From the NCBI RefSeq assembly GCF_008477545.1, contig NZ_VORA01000001.1:620001-684000 (forward strand): a DNA stretch of 64,000 nucleotides. Reading direction: 5' to 3'. The stretch's first letter is position 1, and the number at the start of each line of letters is the position of its first letter. This DNA is from Roseibium aestuarii. Lineage in GTDB: Bacteria > Pseudomonadota > Alphaproteobacteria > Rhizobiales > Stappiaceae. Made by a program: the position numbers and the translations under genes. Positions 44,210-53,944 of this stretch are shown one piece after another. The notes beneath the pieces were generated by a model. That model saw nothing but the letters and a program-made list of their open reading frames with translations, ran no database searches and was not told the origin of the DNA.

Positions 44210-45577
44210 TTACACCGCCATGGAGTGGCGTGGCACCGGGCGGGTGTTGTCCTGGGGCGCCTTCAGATAGGCATCGAAGGCCGCGGCCACGAGGCGCACG
44301 AAGGGGCGGCCCTGCGGTGTCACGGTGAGAACCGATCCCTCCAGCGTTGCCAGTCCGTCGGCGAGCAGGGGTGCAAGCTCCTGCCGGGCATCGTTCAGCG
44401 CGTCCATGTCCAGCCCTTGTGCCTGTGCGGCGGCTCCCAGATCGCAGAGATGATCCGTCATCAGCCGCTCGATGATGTGTCCGCGCATCCGGTCATCGGC
44501 GCTGAAGGCAAAGCCGCGCGCCACCGGCAGGTCACCGGCCTCGATGGCCCGGGTCCAGTGCGCCACGTCGGAGATGTTCTGCACGTAGCCCGCATCGAGC
44601 TTGCCGATGGACGACACGCCGAGGCCGATGAGCTGGGTCGCCTGATCGGTGGTGTAACCCTGGAAGTTGCGGTGCAGCTCGCCGGTTTCCAGCGCCCGCG
44701 CCATGCTGTCATCCGGCAGGGCGAAATGATCCAGACCGATCTGGCAGTAACCACCGGCAATCAGCGCATCGCGGGCGCTCGCGGCCATGGCAACACGCTC
44801 GGATGGCGCCGGCAGCAGGCTCTCGTCGATGAGCCGCTGATGCTTCTTCATCCAGGGGACATGGGCATAGCCGAAGAGCGAGATGCGGCTCGGCCGCAGG
44901 GCCAGGGTCTTCTCGACCGTGTCGAGCACCGTGGCGACGCTCTGGCCGGGAAGCCCGTACATGAGGTCGAAATTGATGTCGCGAAGACCGGCGTCCTGTA
45001 GGATCTGCACGGCACGGGCCACGGTCTCCTGCGGCTGCACCCGGCCAATGGCAACCTGCACCTTCGGGTCGAAATCCTGTACCCCGAGGCTCGTGCGCGT
45101 GACGCCGATCTGCCGTAGGGTTTCGGCGAGATCTTCCGTCACCAGGCGCGGATCGAGCTCGATGGCATGTTCCACATCCGGGGCCAGATCGAAGAGCACC
45201 CGCATCATGCCGGCGATCTCAAGGAAGCTTTCGCGCGGCAGCAGGCTCGGCGTGCCGCCACCCCAGTGGATGTGCCGCACGGGCCCGGCCTTGCCAATCT
45301 TGCCCGCCACCAGCTGAAGTTCCTTCAGCAGCGTCGCGCCATAGGCCTTGAGCGGAGCATCCTTCTTGCTGGCCTTGGTCAGGCAGCCGCAATAGTGGCA
45401 GATGTCCCGGCAATAGGGCACATGGAGATAGAGGGAAAGACTATCCTCGCGCGTCAGGGCGCCCAGCCAGTCCGAATAGGTCTGCGCCGTGACGCCTGCA
45501 TGAAAATGCGGCGCGGTGGGATAGCTGGTGTAGCGCGGCACGTTGCGTGCCGCATAGCTTGCAGGTATGTCGGTCAT
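44210..45577 (-). CDS. hemN: Oxygen-independent coproporphyrinogen III oxidase
   Basis: A 455-residue radical SAM enzyme that converts coproporphyrinogen III to protoporphyrinogen IX without oxygen. The cluster-binding motif is VPYCRDICHYCGC (about residues 57-69), followed by IHWGGGTPSLL, GVQDFDPKVQ and NFDLMYGLPGQ, and the HemN C-terminal domain. ATG 45577 begins MTDIPASYAARNVPRYTSYP, the family start. Upstream at 45612-45625 is an exact FixK/FNR-type site, which fits low-oxygen induction. Confidence 0.93.
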   Translation of the reverse strand: MTDIPASYAARNVPRYTSYPTAPHFHAGVTAQTYSDWLGALTREDSLSLYLHVPYCRDICHYCGCLTKASKKDAPLKAYGATLLKELQLVAGKIGKAGPVRHIHWGGGTPSLLPRESFLEIAGMMRVLFDLAPDVEHAIELDPRLVTEDLAETLRQIGVTRTSLGVQDFDPKVQVAIGRVQPQETVARAVQILQDAGLRDINFDLMYGLPGQSVATVLDTVEKTLALRPSRISLFGYAHVPWMKKHQRLIDESLLPAPSERVAMAASARDALIAGGYCQIGLDHFALPDDSMARALETGELHRNFQGYTTDQATQLIGLGVSSIGKLDAGYVQNISDVAHWTRAIEAGDLPVARGFAFSADDRMRGHIIERLMTDHLCDLGAAAQAQGLDMDALNDARQELAPLLADGLATLEGSVLTVTPQGRPFVRLVAAAFDAYLKAPQDNTRPVPRHSMAV

Positions 45578-45611
45578 GTGTCGATCCTGACGCAGGGCGG
45601 CAGTGCCGTCC

Positions 45612-45625
45612 TTGATCTTGCGCAA
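45612..45625. promoter_or_regulatory. FixK/FNR-type site upstream of hemN
   Basis: TTGATCTTGCGCAA fits TTGA-N6-GCAA exactly. Its centre is 41.5 bp from the hemN ATG, so classical class II activation would place the transcript start at the ATG itself. The divergent AbrB-like gene starts 165 bp away on the other side. Confidence 0.65.
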
Positions 45626-45789
45626 ACACCGGCGCACCACGTCGAAATCCCCTGCCGCGCCCGCCGCCAAGGCAGGATCCCACCGGATGTCGACCCGCGC
45701 CGCCCCTTCCGTCTCGCGGACCGCCAGATCCGGCCCGCTCCCCGTTGCACCGGCGCCTGTCACGCCGGCCAGTCCCAAGGCGTTGCTCC

Positions 45790-46860
45790 ATGCCCTTTCT
45801 CGATCCGGCTCCCGATGCGCGCAGCACCCTCTGGACCACCTTGGCGCGCACCGCGCTGACCGGCGCCATCGGAGCGCTGGGGGGCGCGCTCTTCATGGCG
45901 CTCGGCATTCCGGCAGGCTGGATGTCGGGAGCCATGGTTCTGGTGGCCGCCGCCGCCCTTGCGCGCCTGCCGGTTGCCCTGCCGCCACGGCTGCGCGACG
46001 CGCTTTTCGTCGTGCTTGGCTTGTCGATGGGCGCGGGAGTCACGCCGGAAGTGGTCGAGCGCATCGGCCAGTGGCCCGCGACCATGGCGGGGCTCGTCGC
46101 GGTCGTGGCCCTCGTCACCGCGGCGACCTACGTCTATCTGCGCCACCTGATGAAATGGGATCCGGCCTCTGCCTATTTCGGCGCTCTGCCGGGGGCCCTG
46201 TCCTACGTCATGGCGCTGGCCTCCGAGCGGGACGTGAACCTGCCGAAGATCGCGGCTTCCCAGTCCATCCGGCTTCTGGTGCTGGTCTGCGTGCTGCCGC
46301 TGGTCATCTCCTCCACGGCCGGACACGCGCCGCACGGGTTCGAGGGGCGTGTCCTGCCAAGCCTGACCGAGCTCGCCATTCTCGGCATTCTCTGTCTGGC
46401 GGCCAGTGCCCTAGCGGCACGTGTCGGGCTTCCCGGTGGCTGGCTCACGGGCGCCTTCTTCATGAGCTCTGCCCTCAATGCCACCGGCACCATTCCCGTG
46501 GCGCTTCCTGAGCCGGTGCTCATTCCCTGCTTCATCGGCCTGGGCTGTTTCATCGGCTCCCGCTTCACCCAGACCACGTTGTCGGCCTTCGTGCGGCTGA
46601 TCGCCGTCGGCATGGGCGCGGTCATCGTCGGGCTGGCGGTATCGGTGGGCTTTGCCTGGGTGCTGGCTGTGATGCTGGATCTCCCGCTCGGTCAGCTGAT
46701 CCTTGCCTATGCGCCCGGTGGCCTGGAGGTCATGACGCTCATGGCCTTCATGCTCGATCTGGACCCGGCCTTCGTGGCCGCCCATCAGCTGGTGCGCTAC
46801 ATTGGCATGGTGCTGCTTCTGCCGCTGGTGACCGCGGTGCTTCTTGGGCGAACTCGCTAG
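45790..46860 (+). CDS. AbrB family membrane protein (putative ammonia monooxygenase family)
   Basis: A 356-residue polytopic membrane protein with two related halves, each with the Gly-rich repeat GALGGALFMALGIPAGWMSG and LAARVGLPGGWLTGAFFMSS. This is PF05145, named for AbrB of E. coli; despite the older 'ammonia monooxygenase' label the function is unknown and is probably transport. ATG 45790 starts MPFLDPAPD. It is divergent from hemN. ATGAC-N5-GTCAT lies just after the gene. Confidence 0.85.
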   Translation: MPFLDPAPDARSTLWTTLARTALTGAIGALGGALFMALGIPAGWMSGAMVLVAAAALARLPVALPPRLRDALFVVLGLSMGAGVTPEVVERIGQWPATMAGLVAVVALVTAATYVYLRHLMKWDPASAYFGALPGALSYVMALASERDVNLPKIAASQSIRLLVLVCVLPLVISSTAGHAPHGFEGRVLPSLTELAILGILCLAASALAARVGLPGGWLTGAFFMSSALNATGTIPVALPEPVLIPCFIGLGCFIGSRFTQTTLSAFVRLIAVGMGAVIVGLAVSVGFAWVLAVMLDLPLGQLILAYAPGGLEVMTLMAFMLDLDPAFVAAHQLVRYIGMVLLLPLVTAVLLGRTR

Positions 46861-46917
46861 AATTCACGAGTAAATGACCTAGCGTCATGATAGGCTCTCT
46901 CCACGAGGGAGGGCCCC

Positions 46918-48084
46918 ATGCCGCTATCGCCACTCATGATCCTTCTGGGCACCACGAAGGGTGTCTTCATCATCGACGGAGACGCTGATCGTGCGCGCTG
47001 GAGCGTGCGCGGTCCCTATTGCGATGGCTGGGCCATCAACCACGTCATCGGTGACCCGGAAACGGGAAGGATCTGGGCTGGAGGGGGCGGAGACTGGACA
47101 GGTGCAGGTGTCTGGCGCTCACAGGACGGCGGTCGCAACTGGTCGCTCGCCAAGCTGACGCGGGGCACGATGGACGACTGGGCCGACAGGGATCCGGACT
47201 TCGCCCGCATGATGCGCTGCGCCGGAGGTGCGGCCCCCTTCGATACGGCCTTCAGCCAGATCTGGTCCCTCGGGCTGGCGGGCGGTGCGCTGCTGGCGGG
47301 AACCAAGCCGGCCCGGCTGCTGCGCAGCACGGATGGCGGTGAGACCTTCCAGACAGTGCAGGGCCTGAGCGATCATCCTTCTGCCGGCAGCTGGACCCCC
47401 GGCGGGGCAGGGCTTGTGCTGCACACGATCGTCGCGGATCCGCGCAGGCCGGAGAAGATCTGGATCGGCATCTCGGCCGCCGGGGTCTTTGCCACCGAAG
47501 ATGGCGGCCAGACCTGGGAACGGCGCAACCGCCTTTCCAATGAGGGCGCCTGCGAGGGTCACGATCATCCGGCCGGCCCCGCCCATGGGGAGGTTGGCCA
47601 CTGCGTGCACAACATGATGCGCGCGCCCGGAGAGGGCGACGTGCTCTATCAGCAGAATCACCATGGGGTCTGGAAGTCGGTCGATGGCGGACGCAGCTGG
47701 GACGATCGCACGCCGGGCCTGCCCTCCACCTTCGGGTTCCCCATCCGGGTGCACCCGGCCGATGGCAACACGATCTGGACGCTGCCCCTCAACGGGGACA
47801 GCCAGGGCCGCTATCCCCCCGAAGCGAAGGCTGCCGTCTGGCGTTCGCGCGATGGTGGCGAAACCTGGCAGGACCTGCGCGAGGGGCTGCCGCAGGAGGC
47901 GTGCTATTTCACCGTCCTGCGCCAGGCCATGGGCGGCGACACGCTCGCCCCGGCGGGCCTCTATTTCGGCACCAATTCGGGCTCCGTCTTCGCCAGCGCC
48001 GACGAGGGCGACAGCTGGCAGGAAATTGCCCGTCATCTGCCCACGATCCTCAGCGTGGAGGCCTTTTCGCCCGATCCGGCGTGA
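46918..48084 (+). CDS. BNR/Asp-box beta-propeller protein (exo-sialidase-like or sortilin-like)
   Basis: A 388-residue protein with at least six Asp-box motifs of the form S-x-D-x-G-x-x-W/F: WRSQDGGRNW, LRSTDGGETF, FATEDGGQTW, WKSVDGGRSW, WRSRDGGETW and FASADEGDSW. They imply a six- or seven-bladed propeller. No signal peptide is seen, so it is probably cytoplasmic. Related genes are annotated as glycosyl hydrolase or YCF48-like; no catalytic residues can be assigned. GAGGGAGGGCCCC precedes the ATG. Confidence 0.8.
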   Translation: MPLSPLMILLGTTKGVFIIDGDADRARWSVRGPYCDGWAINHVIGDPETGRIWAGGGGDWTGAGVWRSQDGGRNWSLAKLTRGTMDDWADRDPDFARMMRCAGGAAPFDTAFSQIWSLGLAGGALLAGTKPARLLRSTDGGETFQTVQGLSDHPSAGSWTPGGAGLVLHTIVADPRRPEKIWIGISAAGVFATEDGGQTWERRNRLSNEGACEGHDHPAGPAHGEVGHCVHNMMRAPGEGDVLYQQNHHGVWKSVDGGRSWDDRTPGLPSTFGFPIRVHPADGNTIWTLPLNGDSQGRYPPEAKAAVWRSRDGGETWQDLREGLPQEACYFTVLRQAMGGDTLAPAGLYFGTNSGSVFASADEGDSWQEIARHLPTILSVEAFSPDPA

Positions 48085-48176
48085 TCCGGAACGGCGGAAG
48101 GGGAGGGCGGAACCCTGCCGGGGCACCGGAGGCCCGATGGGGCGGAATGGCGGAATTTCAAGTGGTTTCCGCCACG

Positions 48177-48190
48177 TTGATTTGAATCAA
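48177..48190. promoter_or_regulatory. FixK/FNR-type site upstream of ccoN
   Basis: TTGATTTGAATCAA is a perfect anaerobox. A class II promoter would start near 48225, and a TAGGCATAAG segment near 48213 could serve as the -10. The rest of 48085-48290 has no gene. Confidence 0.8.
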
Positions 48191-48290
48191 CGCTCCTCTT
48201 CCGGACTCAGCGCATAACCGGTCCATCCTAGGCATAAGAGTGTCTGTTCCAGGCACCCGAGTGTCATTTCAAGACTGGGGCGCGCAAAAT

Positions 48291-49949
48291 ATGGCAACTG
48301 GAAAAGCCAGATTGGTCACGCTCGAGGAAGGCCTCTTTGCAGGTTTCCTTGCGCTTCTGACCTTCGCCTGCCTGATCGTGGCGGGCAAAACCCATGAAGG
48401 TGTCATGACCTTCCACGCACTCATCGGGGCGCTTGCCGCCGGTGCGGGCGTGTTCATGATCTTCAACTCCTATTTCAACAGCGACACGTCCGGACCTGTC
48501 CCGCAGGAAATCGACGGCAAGCCGAACTACAACATGGGGCCGGTCAAGTTCGGCACCGTGGCTGCCATGTTCTGGGGCATCGCCGGCTTCCTCGTCGGTC
48601 TGATCATCGCGCTTCAGCTGGCCTTCCCGGCGCTGAACTTCGATCTTCCCTGGACCAACTTCGGCCGTCTGCGTCCGCTGCACACCTCCGCGGTGATCTT
48701 CGCCTTCGGCGGCAACGTGCTGCTGGCGACGTCCTTCTATGTCGTCCAGCGCACCTGCCGCGCCCGCCTGCCGGGCAAGGTGATGCCCTGGTTCGTCATG
48801 CTGGGCTACAACGTGTTCATCGTCATTGCCGGCACGGGCTATCTGCTCGGCGCCACCCAGGGCAAGGAATACGCCGAGCCGGAATGGTATGCCGACCTGT
48901 GGCTGACCATCGTCTGGGTCTTCTATCTGCTGACCTTCCTCGGCACGCTCTGGAAGCGCAAGGAACCCCACATCTACGTGGCCAACTGGTTCTACCTCGC
49001 CTTCATCGTGACGATCGCGGTGCTGCACATCACCAACAACCTGACCATCCCGGTGTCCGTCTTCGGCCTGAAGTCTTACATCGTCTGGTCTGGCGTGCAG
49101 GATGCGATGGTTCAGTGGTGGTACGGCCATAACGCGGTGGGCTTCTTCCTGACCGCCGGCTTCCTGGCCATCATGTACTACTTCGTTCCGAAGCGTGCAG
49201 AGCGTCCGGTCTATTCCTACCGCCTGTCGATCGTGCACTTCTGGGCTCTGATCTTCATCTACATCTGGGCCGGTCCGCACCACCTGCACTACACGGCTCT
49301 GCCGCAGTGGGCCTCGACCCTGGGCGCAACCTTCTCGGTCATCCTGTGGATGCCGTCCTGGGGTGGCATGATCAACGGCCTGATGACGCTCTCGGGCGCC
49401 TGGGACAAGCTGCGCACCGACCCGGTCCTGCGCATGCTGGTCGTGTCCGTGGCCTTCTACGGCATGTCCACCTTCGAAGGTCCGCTGATGTCGGTCCGCG
49501 CGGTCAACTCGCTCTCGCACTACACGGACTGGACCATCGGTCACGTGCATTCGGGCGCTCTCGGCTGGGTCGGCTACATCTCCTTCGGTGCTCTCTACTG
49601 CCTGGTTCCCTGGCTGTGGAACAAGAAGAGCCTCTACTCCCTGAAGCTGGTGAACCTGCACTTCTGGGTCTCCACCATCGGCATCGTGCTCTACATCACC
49701 GCCATGTGGGTGTCCGGCATCATGCAGGGTCTGATGTGGCGTGCCTACGACAGCCTCGGCTTCCTTGAGTACTCCTTCATCGAAACCGTGGAAGCCATGT
49801 TCCCCTTCTACGTGATCCGTGCGCTGGGCGGTGGCCTGTTCCTCCTCGGAGCGCTGATCATGGCCTACAACCTCTGGATGACCGTGAAGGCTGGCGAGCC
49901 GGCTGAAGCGGAAGCTCCCGCAACCGGCACCCTTGCCGCTGCCGAATAA
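48291..49949 (+). CDS. ccoN: Cytochrome c oxidase cbb3-type, subunit I
   Basis: The 552-residue catalytic heme-copper subunit of the high-affinity cbb3 terminal oxidase, with about 12 membrane helices. Expected histidine sites are present in [49 protein letters not shown] and [14 protein letters not shown]. It reduces O2 to water and pumps protons at low oxygen. ATG 48291 ([14 protein letters not shown]) is preferred over a GTG at 48240. First gene of ccoNOQP, with a FixK site upstream. Confidence 0.95.
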   Translation: MATGKARLVTLEEGLFAGFLALLTFACLIVAGKTHEGVMTFHALIGALAAGAGVFMIFNSYFNSDTSGPVPQEIDGKPNYNMGPVKFGTVAAMFWGIAGFLVGLIIALQLAFPALNFDLPWTNFGRLRPLHTSAVIFAFGGNVLLATSFYVVQRTCRARLPGKVMPWFVMLGYNVFIVIAGTGYLLGATQGKEYAEPEWYADLWLTIVWVFYLLTFLGTLWKRKEPHIYVANWFYLAFIVTIAVLHITNNLTIPVSVFGLKSYIVWSGVQDAMVQWWYGHNAVGFFLTAGFLAIMYYFVPKRAERPVYSYRLSIVHFWALIFIYIWAGPHHLHYTALPQWASTLGATFSVILWMPSWGGMINGLMTLSGAWDKLRTDPVLRMLVVSVAFYGMSTFEGPLMSVRAVNSLSHYTDWTIGHVHSGALGWVGYISFGALYCLVPWLWNKKSLYSLKLVNLHFWVSTIGIVLYITAMWVSGIMQGLMWRAYDSLGFLEYSFIETVEAMFPFYVIRALGGGLFLLGALIMAYNLWMTVKAGEPAEAEAPATGTLAAAE

Positions 49950-49964
49950 GGGGGAGAGGAAGAA

Positions 49965-50699
49965 ATGTCTGTTTGGCACAAGCACGAAATCTTTGAGAAG
50001 AACTCCATCATCCTGGTGATCGGCATCCTCGTGATGATCTCGATCGGCGGCCTGGTGGAAATCGCCCCGCTCTTCTACCTGAAGAGCACCATCGAGAAGA
50101 CGGAAGGGATGCGTCCCTACACGCCGCTCGAGCTGGCGGGCCGCAACATCTATGTGCGCGAGGGCTGCTACCTCTGCCACTCCCAGATGGTGCGTCCGAT
50201 GCGCGACGAACTGGAGCGCTACGGCCCTTACTCTCTGGCTGCGGAAAGCATGTATGACCATCCGTTCCAGTGGGGCTCCAAGCGCACCGGTCCGGACCTT
50301 GCCCGCGTCGGCAACAAGTACTCCGACGACTGGCACGTGGCTCACCTCAAGGACCCCCGGTCCGTGGTGCCGGCCTCGATCATGCCGGGCTATCCGTTCC
50401 TCGCGGAAACGCCGCTTGACCCTTACGGGATCTCCGATCACCTGAAGGTCAACACCTACGTGGGCGTTCCCTACACCGAAGAGCAGGTCGAAGCCGCAAA
50501 GTCCGACATCCTGGCCCAGGCCAAGCCGGACAGCGACGAGGCGGAAGCCTTCCTGGAACGCTACCCGACCGCCGTCGTGCGCGACTATGACGGCAACCCC
50601 GCCGAAGTCACCGAGATGGACGCCCTTGTCGCCTATCTCCAGATGCTCGGCACCCTTGTCGACTTCTCGATCTACGACGAGAAGGCCAACCTGAGGTGA
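49965..50699 (+). CDS. ccoO: Cytochrome c oxidase cbb3-type, subunit II
   Basis: A 244-residue membrane-anchored mono-heme cytochrome c. An N-terminal helix (about 16-35) is followed by the heme motif [11 protein letters not shown] and a C-terminal methionine ligand region ([13 protein letters not shown]). It passes electrons from CcoP to the catalytic subunit. It lies 15 bp after ccoN, with GGGGAGAGGAAGAA before its ATG. Confidence 0.95.
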   Translation: MSVWHKHEIFEKNSIILVIGILVMISIGGLVEIAPLFYLKSTIEKTEGMRPYTPLELAGRNIYVREGCYLCHSQMVRPMRDELERYGPYSLAAESMYDHPFQWGSKRTGPDLARVGNKYSDDWHVAHLKDPRSVVPASIMPGYPFLAETPLDPYGISDHLKVNTYVGVPYTEEQVEAAKSDILAQAKPDSDEAEAFLERYPTAVVRDYDGNPAEVTEMDALVAYLQMLGTLVDFSIYDEKANLR

Positions 50700-50703
50700 T
50701 GTC

Positions 50704-50859
50704 ATGACCGAATCCTACACCGCGGTAGCGGGCTTCGCTCAGACCTGGGGCCTTGTCTACTTCGTCGTCATCTTCGCAATCGTCGTCGCCTATGTCGCGT
50801 GGCCCAAGAACCGCAAGACTTTCGACGATGCCGCACAGATCCCGTTCCGGGAGGACTGA
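50704..50859 (+). CDS. ccoQ: Cytochrome c oxidase cbb3-type, subunit IV (small membrane subunit)
   Basis: A 51-residue protein, MTESYTAVAGFAQTWGLVYF at the start, with one membrane helix (about 15-33) followed by the conserved WPKNRKTFDDAA motif and a short acidic end. It stabilises the cbb3 complex. It sits four bases after ccoO and three before ccoP, in the fixed order of the operon. Confidence 0.9.
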   Translation: MTESYTAVAGFAQTWGLVYFVVIFAIVVAYVAWPKNRKTFDDAAQIPFRED

Positions 50860-50862
50860 TCC

Positions 50863-51741
50863 ATGTCGGACAATCACAAGAAAGACGTCGACCACATTTC
50901 CGGGGTCGAGACCACCGGCCACGAATGGGATGGCCTGAAGGAACTGAACAATCCGCTGCCGAAGTGGTGGCTGAATGTCTTCTATCTCTGCATCCTCTGG
51001 GCCGTCGGCTACTGGGTGATCTATCCCTCCTGGCCGCTCATCTCCGGTTACACCTCCGGCGTGATGGGCTACAGCCAGCGTGCGGATGCCCGCGCCGCCT
51101 ATGAGGAGGGCATTGCTGCCCGTGCCGAGTTTGCGGACAAGATCGTCGCTGCCGATCTCTCCGAGATCGAATCCACGCCGACCCTTCTGGAGTTCGCTCA
51201 GGCCAACGGTGCAGCCGCCTTCGGCGACAACTGCGCACCCTGCCACGGCTCCGGTGCCACCGGTGCGGAAGGCTTCCCCAACCTTCAGGATGACACCTGG
51301 ATCTGGGGCGGCACGCTGGAAGACATCCACACGACCCTTCTCTATGGCATCCGTTCGGGCCATGACGAGGCGCGTGTGGGCGAGATGCCGGCCTTCGGTC
51401 GCGATGAGCTGCTGAGCCGCGAGGAAATCACCCAGGTGGCGAACTTCGTGGCGTCCAAGACGGGTCTGGAGCCGGAAGCCGGTGCGGATCTTGCCGCTGG
51501 CGAGACCCTCTATGCGGACAACTGCGCCGCCTGTCACGGTGAAGACCTGACCGGCATGCAGGAAGTCGGTGCCCCGAGCCTGATGTCGGCCAACTACCTT
51601 TATGGAAAGTCGGTCGCAGCCATCAAGGCGCAGGTCACCAACCCGCGCAACGGCGTCATGCCGGCCTGGACCGGCCGTCTGGACGAAGCGACCATCAAGT
51701 CGCTCGCCGTCTACGTCCACTCCTTCGGGGGCGGTCAGTAA
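50863..51741 (+). CDS. ccoP: Cytochrome c oxidase cbb3-type, subunit III (diheme)
   Basis: A 292-residue diheme cytochrome c. It has an N-terminal HISGVETTGHEWDGLKELN block, a membrane helix (about 36-55), and two heme-binding sites, NCAPCHG (about residue 126) and NCAACHG (about 222), each in its own class I cytochrome domain with a GEMPAFG and a GVMPAWTG methionine segment. It takes electrons from the bc1 complex or soluble cytochromes. Confidence 0.95.
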   Translation: MSDNHKKDVDHISGVETTGHEWDGLKELNNPLPKWWLNVFYLCILWAVGYWVIYPSWPLISGYTSGVMGYSQRADARAAYEEGIAARAEFADKIVAADLSEIESTPTLLEFAQANGAAAFGDNCAPCHGSGATGAEGFPNLQDDTWIWGGTLEDIHTTLLYGIRSGHDEARVGEMPAFGRDELLSREEITQVANFVASKTGLEPEAGADLAAGETLYADNCAACHGEDLTGMQEVGAPSLMSANYLYGKSVAAIKAQVTNPRNGVMPAWTGRLDEATIKSLAVYVHSFGGGQ

Positions 51742-51780
51742 GCGGCAGGCACCTGTCTGACCTGACAAGCTGCGACAAAC

Positions 51781-51817
51781 TGCGCCGGGCAAATCCGAGA
51801 GGATTTGATCCGGCGCA
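51781..51817. terminator. Hairpin after ccoP overlapping a FixK-type site
   Basis: TGCGCCGG-G-CAAATCC pairs with GGATTTG-AT-CCGGCGCA around loop GAGA. It has no T tract. The right arm contains the FixK-type site listed next, so the same bases may serve termination of one operon and activation of the next. Confidence 0.5.
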
Positions 51818-51818
51818 A
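51805..51818. promoter_or_regulatory. FixK/FNR-type site upstream of ccoG
   Basis: TTGATCCGGCGCAA fits TTGA-N6-GCAA exactly and would place a class II start near 51853, 97 bp before the ccoG ATG. Confidence 0.65.
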
Positions 51819-51949
51819 AGCTTTCAGGGGGGAGAGGTCTTAACTAGAAGCCACGCGCGTCGGAGATGAGTGCCCGATGCGCCAGCCCGGAAGCCGGCCC
51901 GGGGCAGGCCGGACCTTCCAGTTCGAAACGACACGAAGGACGGAACGGC

Positions 51950-53404
51950 ATGAGCGCCGATACTGAACGCGCAGCGCCAGGCGACGACCAGGAATGGTTC
52001 GCGTCGGCCAAGAAGATCTATCCGATGGCGGTGCATGGCACCTTCCGCAAGATCAAGTGGGCGCTGCTTCTCCTCACCCTGGGTGTGTATTATTTCCTGC
52101 CCTTCATCCGATGGGACCGCGGGCCGAATGCGCCCGGACAGGCCGTGCTTGTCGACCTCGAGGGCCGGCGCGCCTATTTCTTCTTCATCGAGATATGGCC
52201 GCAGGAGGTGTATTACATCACCGGCCTGCTGATCATCGCGGCCATCACGCTCTTCCTCATGAACGCGGTCGCCGGCCGCCTGTGGTGCGGCTACCTCTGC
52301 CCGCAAACCGTCTGGACGGACCTCTTCCTCTTCATCGAGCGTAAGGTCGAGGGTGACCGCCGCGAGCGCATGGCGCTCGACAGGGCACCCTGGACGGCCG
52401 AAAAGGTCGGAAAGCGCGCGCTGAAGCATGTGCTCTGGCTTCTGGTCGCCTGGTGGACCGGCGGCGCCTGGGTCCTCTATTTCTCCGACGCCCCGACACT
52501 GGTTCATGATCTGGCGACCCTGCAAGCGCCCTTCGTGGCCTATGCCTGGATCGGGATCCTGACCGCGACGACCTATCTTCTGGCCGGTCACATGCGCGAG
52601 CAGGTCTGCATCTACATGTGCCCCTGGCCACGCATCCAGGCGGCGCTGACCGACGAGAACGCCCTGAATGTCACCTACCGCTGGGACCGGGGCGAGCCGC
52701 GCGGATCGCTGAAGCAGAACAAGGCGCTGGAGCGTCAGGGCCTGCCCGCCGGCGATTGTGTCGACTGCCATCAGTGCTTCCATGCCTGCCCGACCGGGGT
52801 CGACATCCGCAAGGGCGCCCAGCTCGACTGCATCCAGTGCGGCCTGTGCATCGATGCCTGTGACACGGTGATGCTCAAGGTCGGCAAGCCCACGGGGCTG
52901 ATCGCCTATGACACGGACGAGAACATCCAGCGCCGTGTCGAAGGCAAGGACAGTGTCTACAAGATCGTGCGTCCGCGTACGGTGATCTATGCCGGGTTCA
53001 TCGCGCTGGTCGGCGCGATTATGCTCGGTGCCCTGCTGACCCGCGATTTCGCCGGGATCAGCGTCCTGCATGACCGGAACCCCATCTTCGTGCGCCTGTC
53101 GGACGGCAGCATTCGCAACGGCTACACCGTGCGCGTGCTGAACAAGCGCAACTACGAGCGGTTCTTCATGCTCCACGTCGAAGGCCTTCCGGCCGAGACC
53201 AGCGTGTCGGCGGTCGGGATCGAACGGACCTTCGCGGACCGGCCGGTCATCGACATCGGTCCGGACCGGACGCGGGAACTGCGCGTTCTCGTCACCGTGC
53301 CCGCCGGTGCCAAGCTGCCGGAAAGCACGGACGTCACCTTCCGCCTGACCGAAAGCGTGATGGGCGAAGTGGTGACCGCGGACGATTACTTCAAGGCACC
53401 CTGA
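51950..53404 (+). CDS. ccoG: Cytochrome c oxidase accessory protein (FixG), polyferredoxin
   Basis: A 484-residue membrane protein needed for cbb3 assembly; CcoG reduces copper(II) for delivery to the oxidase. It shows about five membrane helices, the WCGYLCPQTVWTD cysteine block, and the 4Fe-4S ferredoxin clusters VDCHQCFHACPTGVDI and DCIQCGLCIDACDTVM. The C-terminal beta-rich domain follows residue 380. AAGGACGGAA precedes ATG 51950. Confidence 0.93.
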   Translation: MSADTERAAPGDDQEWFASAKKIYPMAVHGTFRKIKWALLLLTLGVYYFLPFIRWDRGPNAPGQAVLVDLEGRRAYFFFIEIWPQEVYYITGLLIIAAITLFLMNAVAGRLWCGYLCPQTVWTDLFLFIERKVEGDRRERMALDRAPWTAEKVGKRALKHVLWLLVAWWTGGAWVLYFSDAPTLVHDLATLQAPFVAYAWIGILTATTYLLAGHMREQVCIYMCPWPRIQAALTDENALNVTYRWDRGEPRGSLKQNKALERQGLPAGDCVDCHQCFHACPTGVDIRKGAQLDCIQCGLCIDACDTVMLKVGKPTGLIAYDTDENIQRRVEGKDSVYKIVRPRTVIYAGFIALVGAIMLGALLTRDFAGISVLHDRNPIFVRLSDGSIRNGYTVRVLNKRNYERFFMLHVEGLPAETSVSAVGIERTFADRPVIDIGPDRTRELRVLVTVPAGAKLPESTDVTFRLTESVMGEVVTADDYFKAP

Positions 53405-53414
53405 GGAGGGGCTC

Positions 53415-53933
53415 ATGACCATGGTTGAACGGCAACAGACGCCTGCGGGCGGCAAACCTCTCACCGGACGCGGTGTGCTTATGTGGGTGATCGGCTTCTT
53501 TGCCGTCATCTTCGCCGCCAATGGCGTCTTCATCTACCTCGCGCTCGGGTCCTTCCCGGGCGTGGTGGTGGACAGTTCCTATAAGGCCAGCCAGGCCTAC
53601 AATAAGGAACTCGCCACCGCGCGTGCCCAGGCCGAGCGGGGCTGGACGGTCACCGCCAGCCTGGAGCGGGGCGAGAATGACCAGGCGCGCCTGCGCATCG
53701 AGCCGCGCGACAAGGAAGGCCTGGTGCTGACCGGCCTGACCCTGACCGCCAGCCTCGAGCATCCCGCCCATCAGGGCCAGGACCTGACCCTGGACTTGCA
53801 GGAGACCCAGAGCGGTGTCTATGAAGGCAGTGCGGAAGGTCTGACCAGCGGCAACTGGGAACTGGTGATCGAGGCCCGTCAGGGCGAAGAACGCCTGTTC
53901 CGCTCGCAGAACCGGGTCTTCCTGGCGCAGTAG
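53415..53933 (+). CDS. ccoH: FixH family protein (cbb3 assembly)
   Basis: A 172-residue protein with one N-terminal membrane helix (about 23-45) and a periplasmic beta-domain containing YKASQAYNKELATARAQAER, the FixH signature. CcoH/FixH is needed for stability of the maturing oxidase. GAGGAGGGGCTC precedes the ATG. It lies 10 bp after ccoG and 11 bp before ccoI. Confidence 0.9.
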   Translation: MTMVERQQTPAGGKPLTGRGVLMWVIGFFAVIFAANGVFIYLALGSFPGVVVDSSYKASQAYNKELATARAQAERGWTVTASLERGENDQARLRIEPRDKEGLVLTGLTLTASLEHPAHQGQDLTLDLQETQSGVYEGSAEGLTSGNWELVIEARQGEERLFRSQNRVFLAQ

Positions 53934-53944
53934 GAACCAAGGCC

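Noticed and set aside
45790..46860. Ammonia monooxygenase activity for the AbrB-family protein
   Set aside because: The name comes from old annotation; the protein is a polytopic membrane protein without monooxygenase subunit features.
48264..50705. 813-codon minus-strand frame across ccoN and ccoO
   Set aside because: Antisense shadow of strongly conserved oxidase genes.
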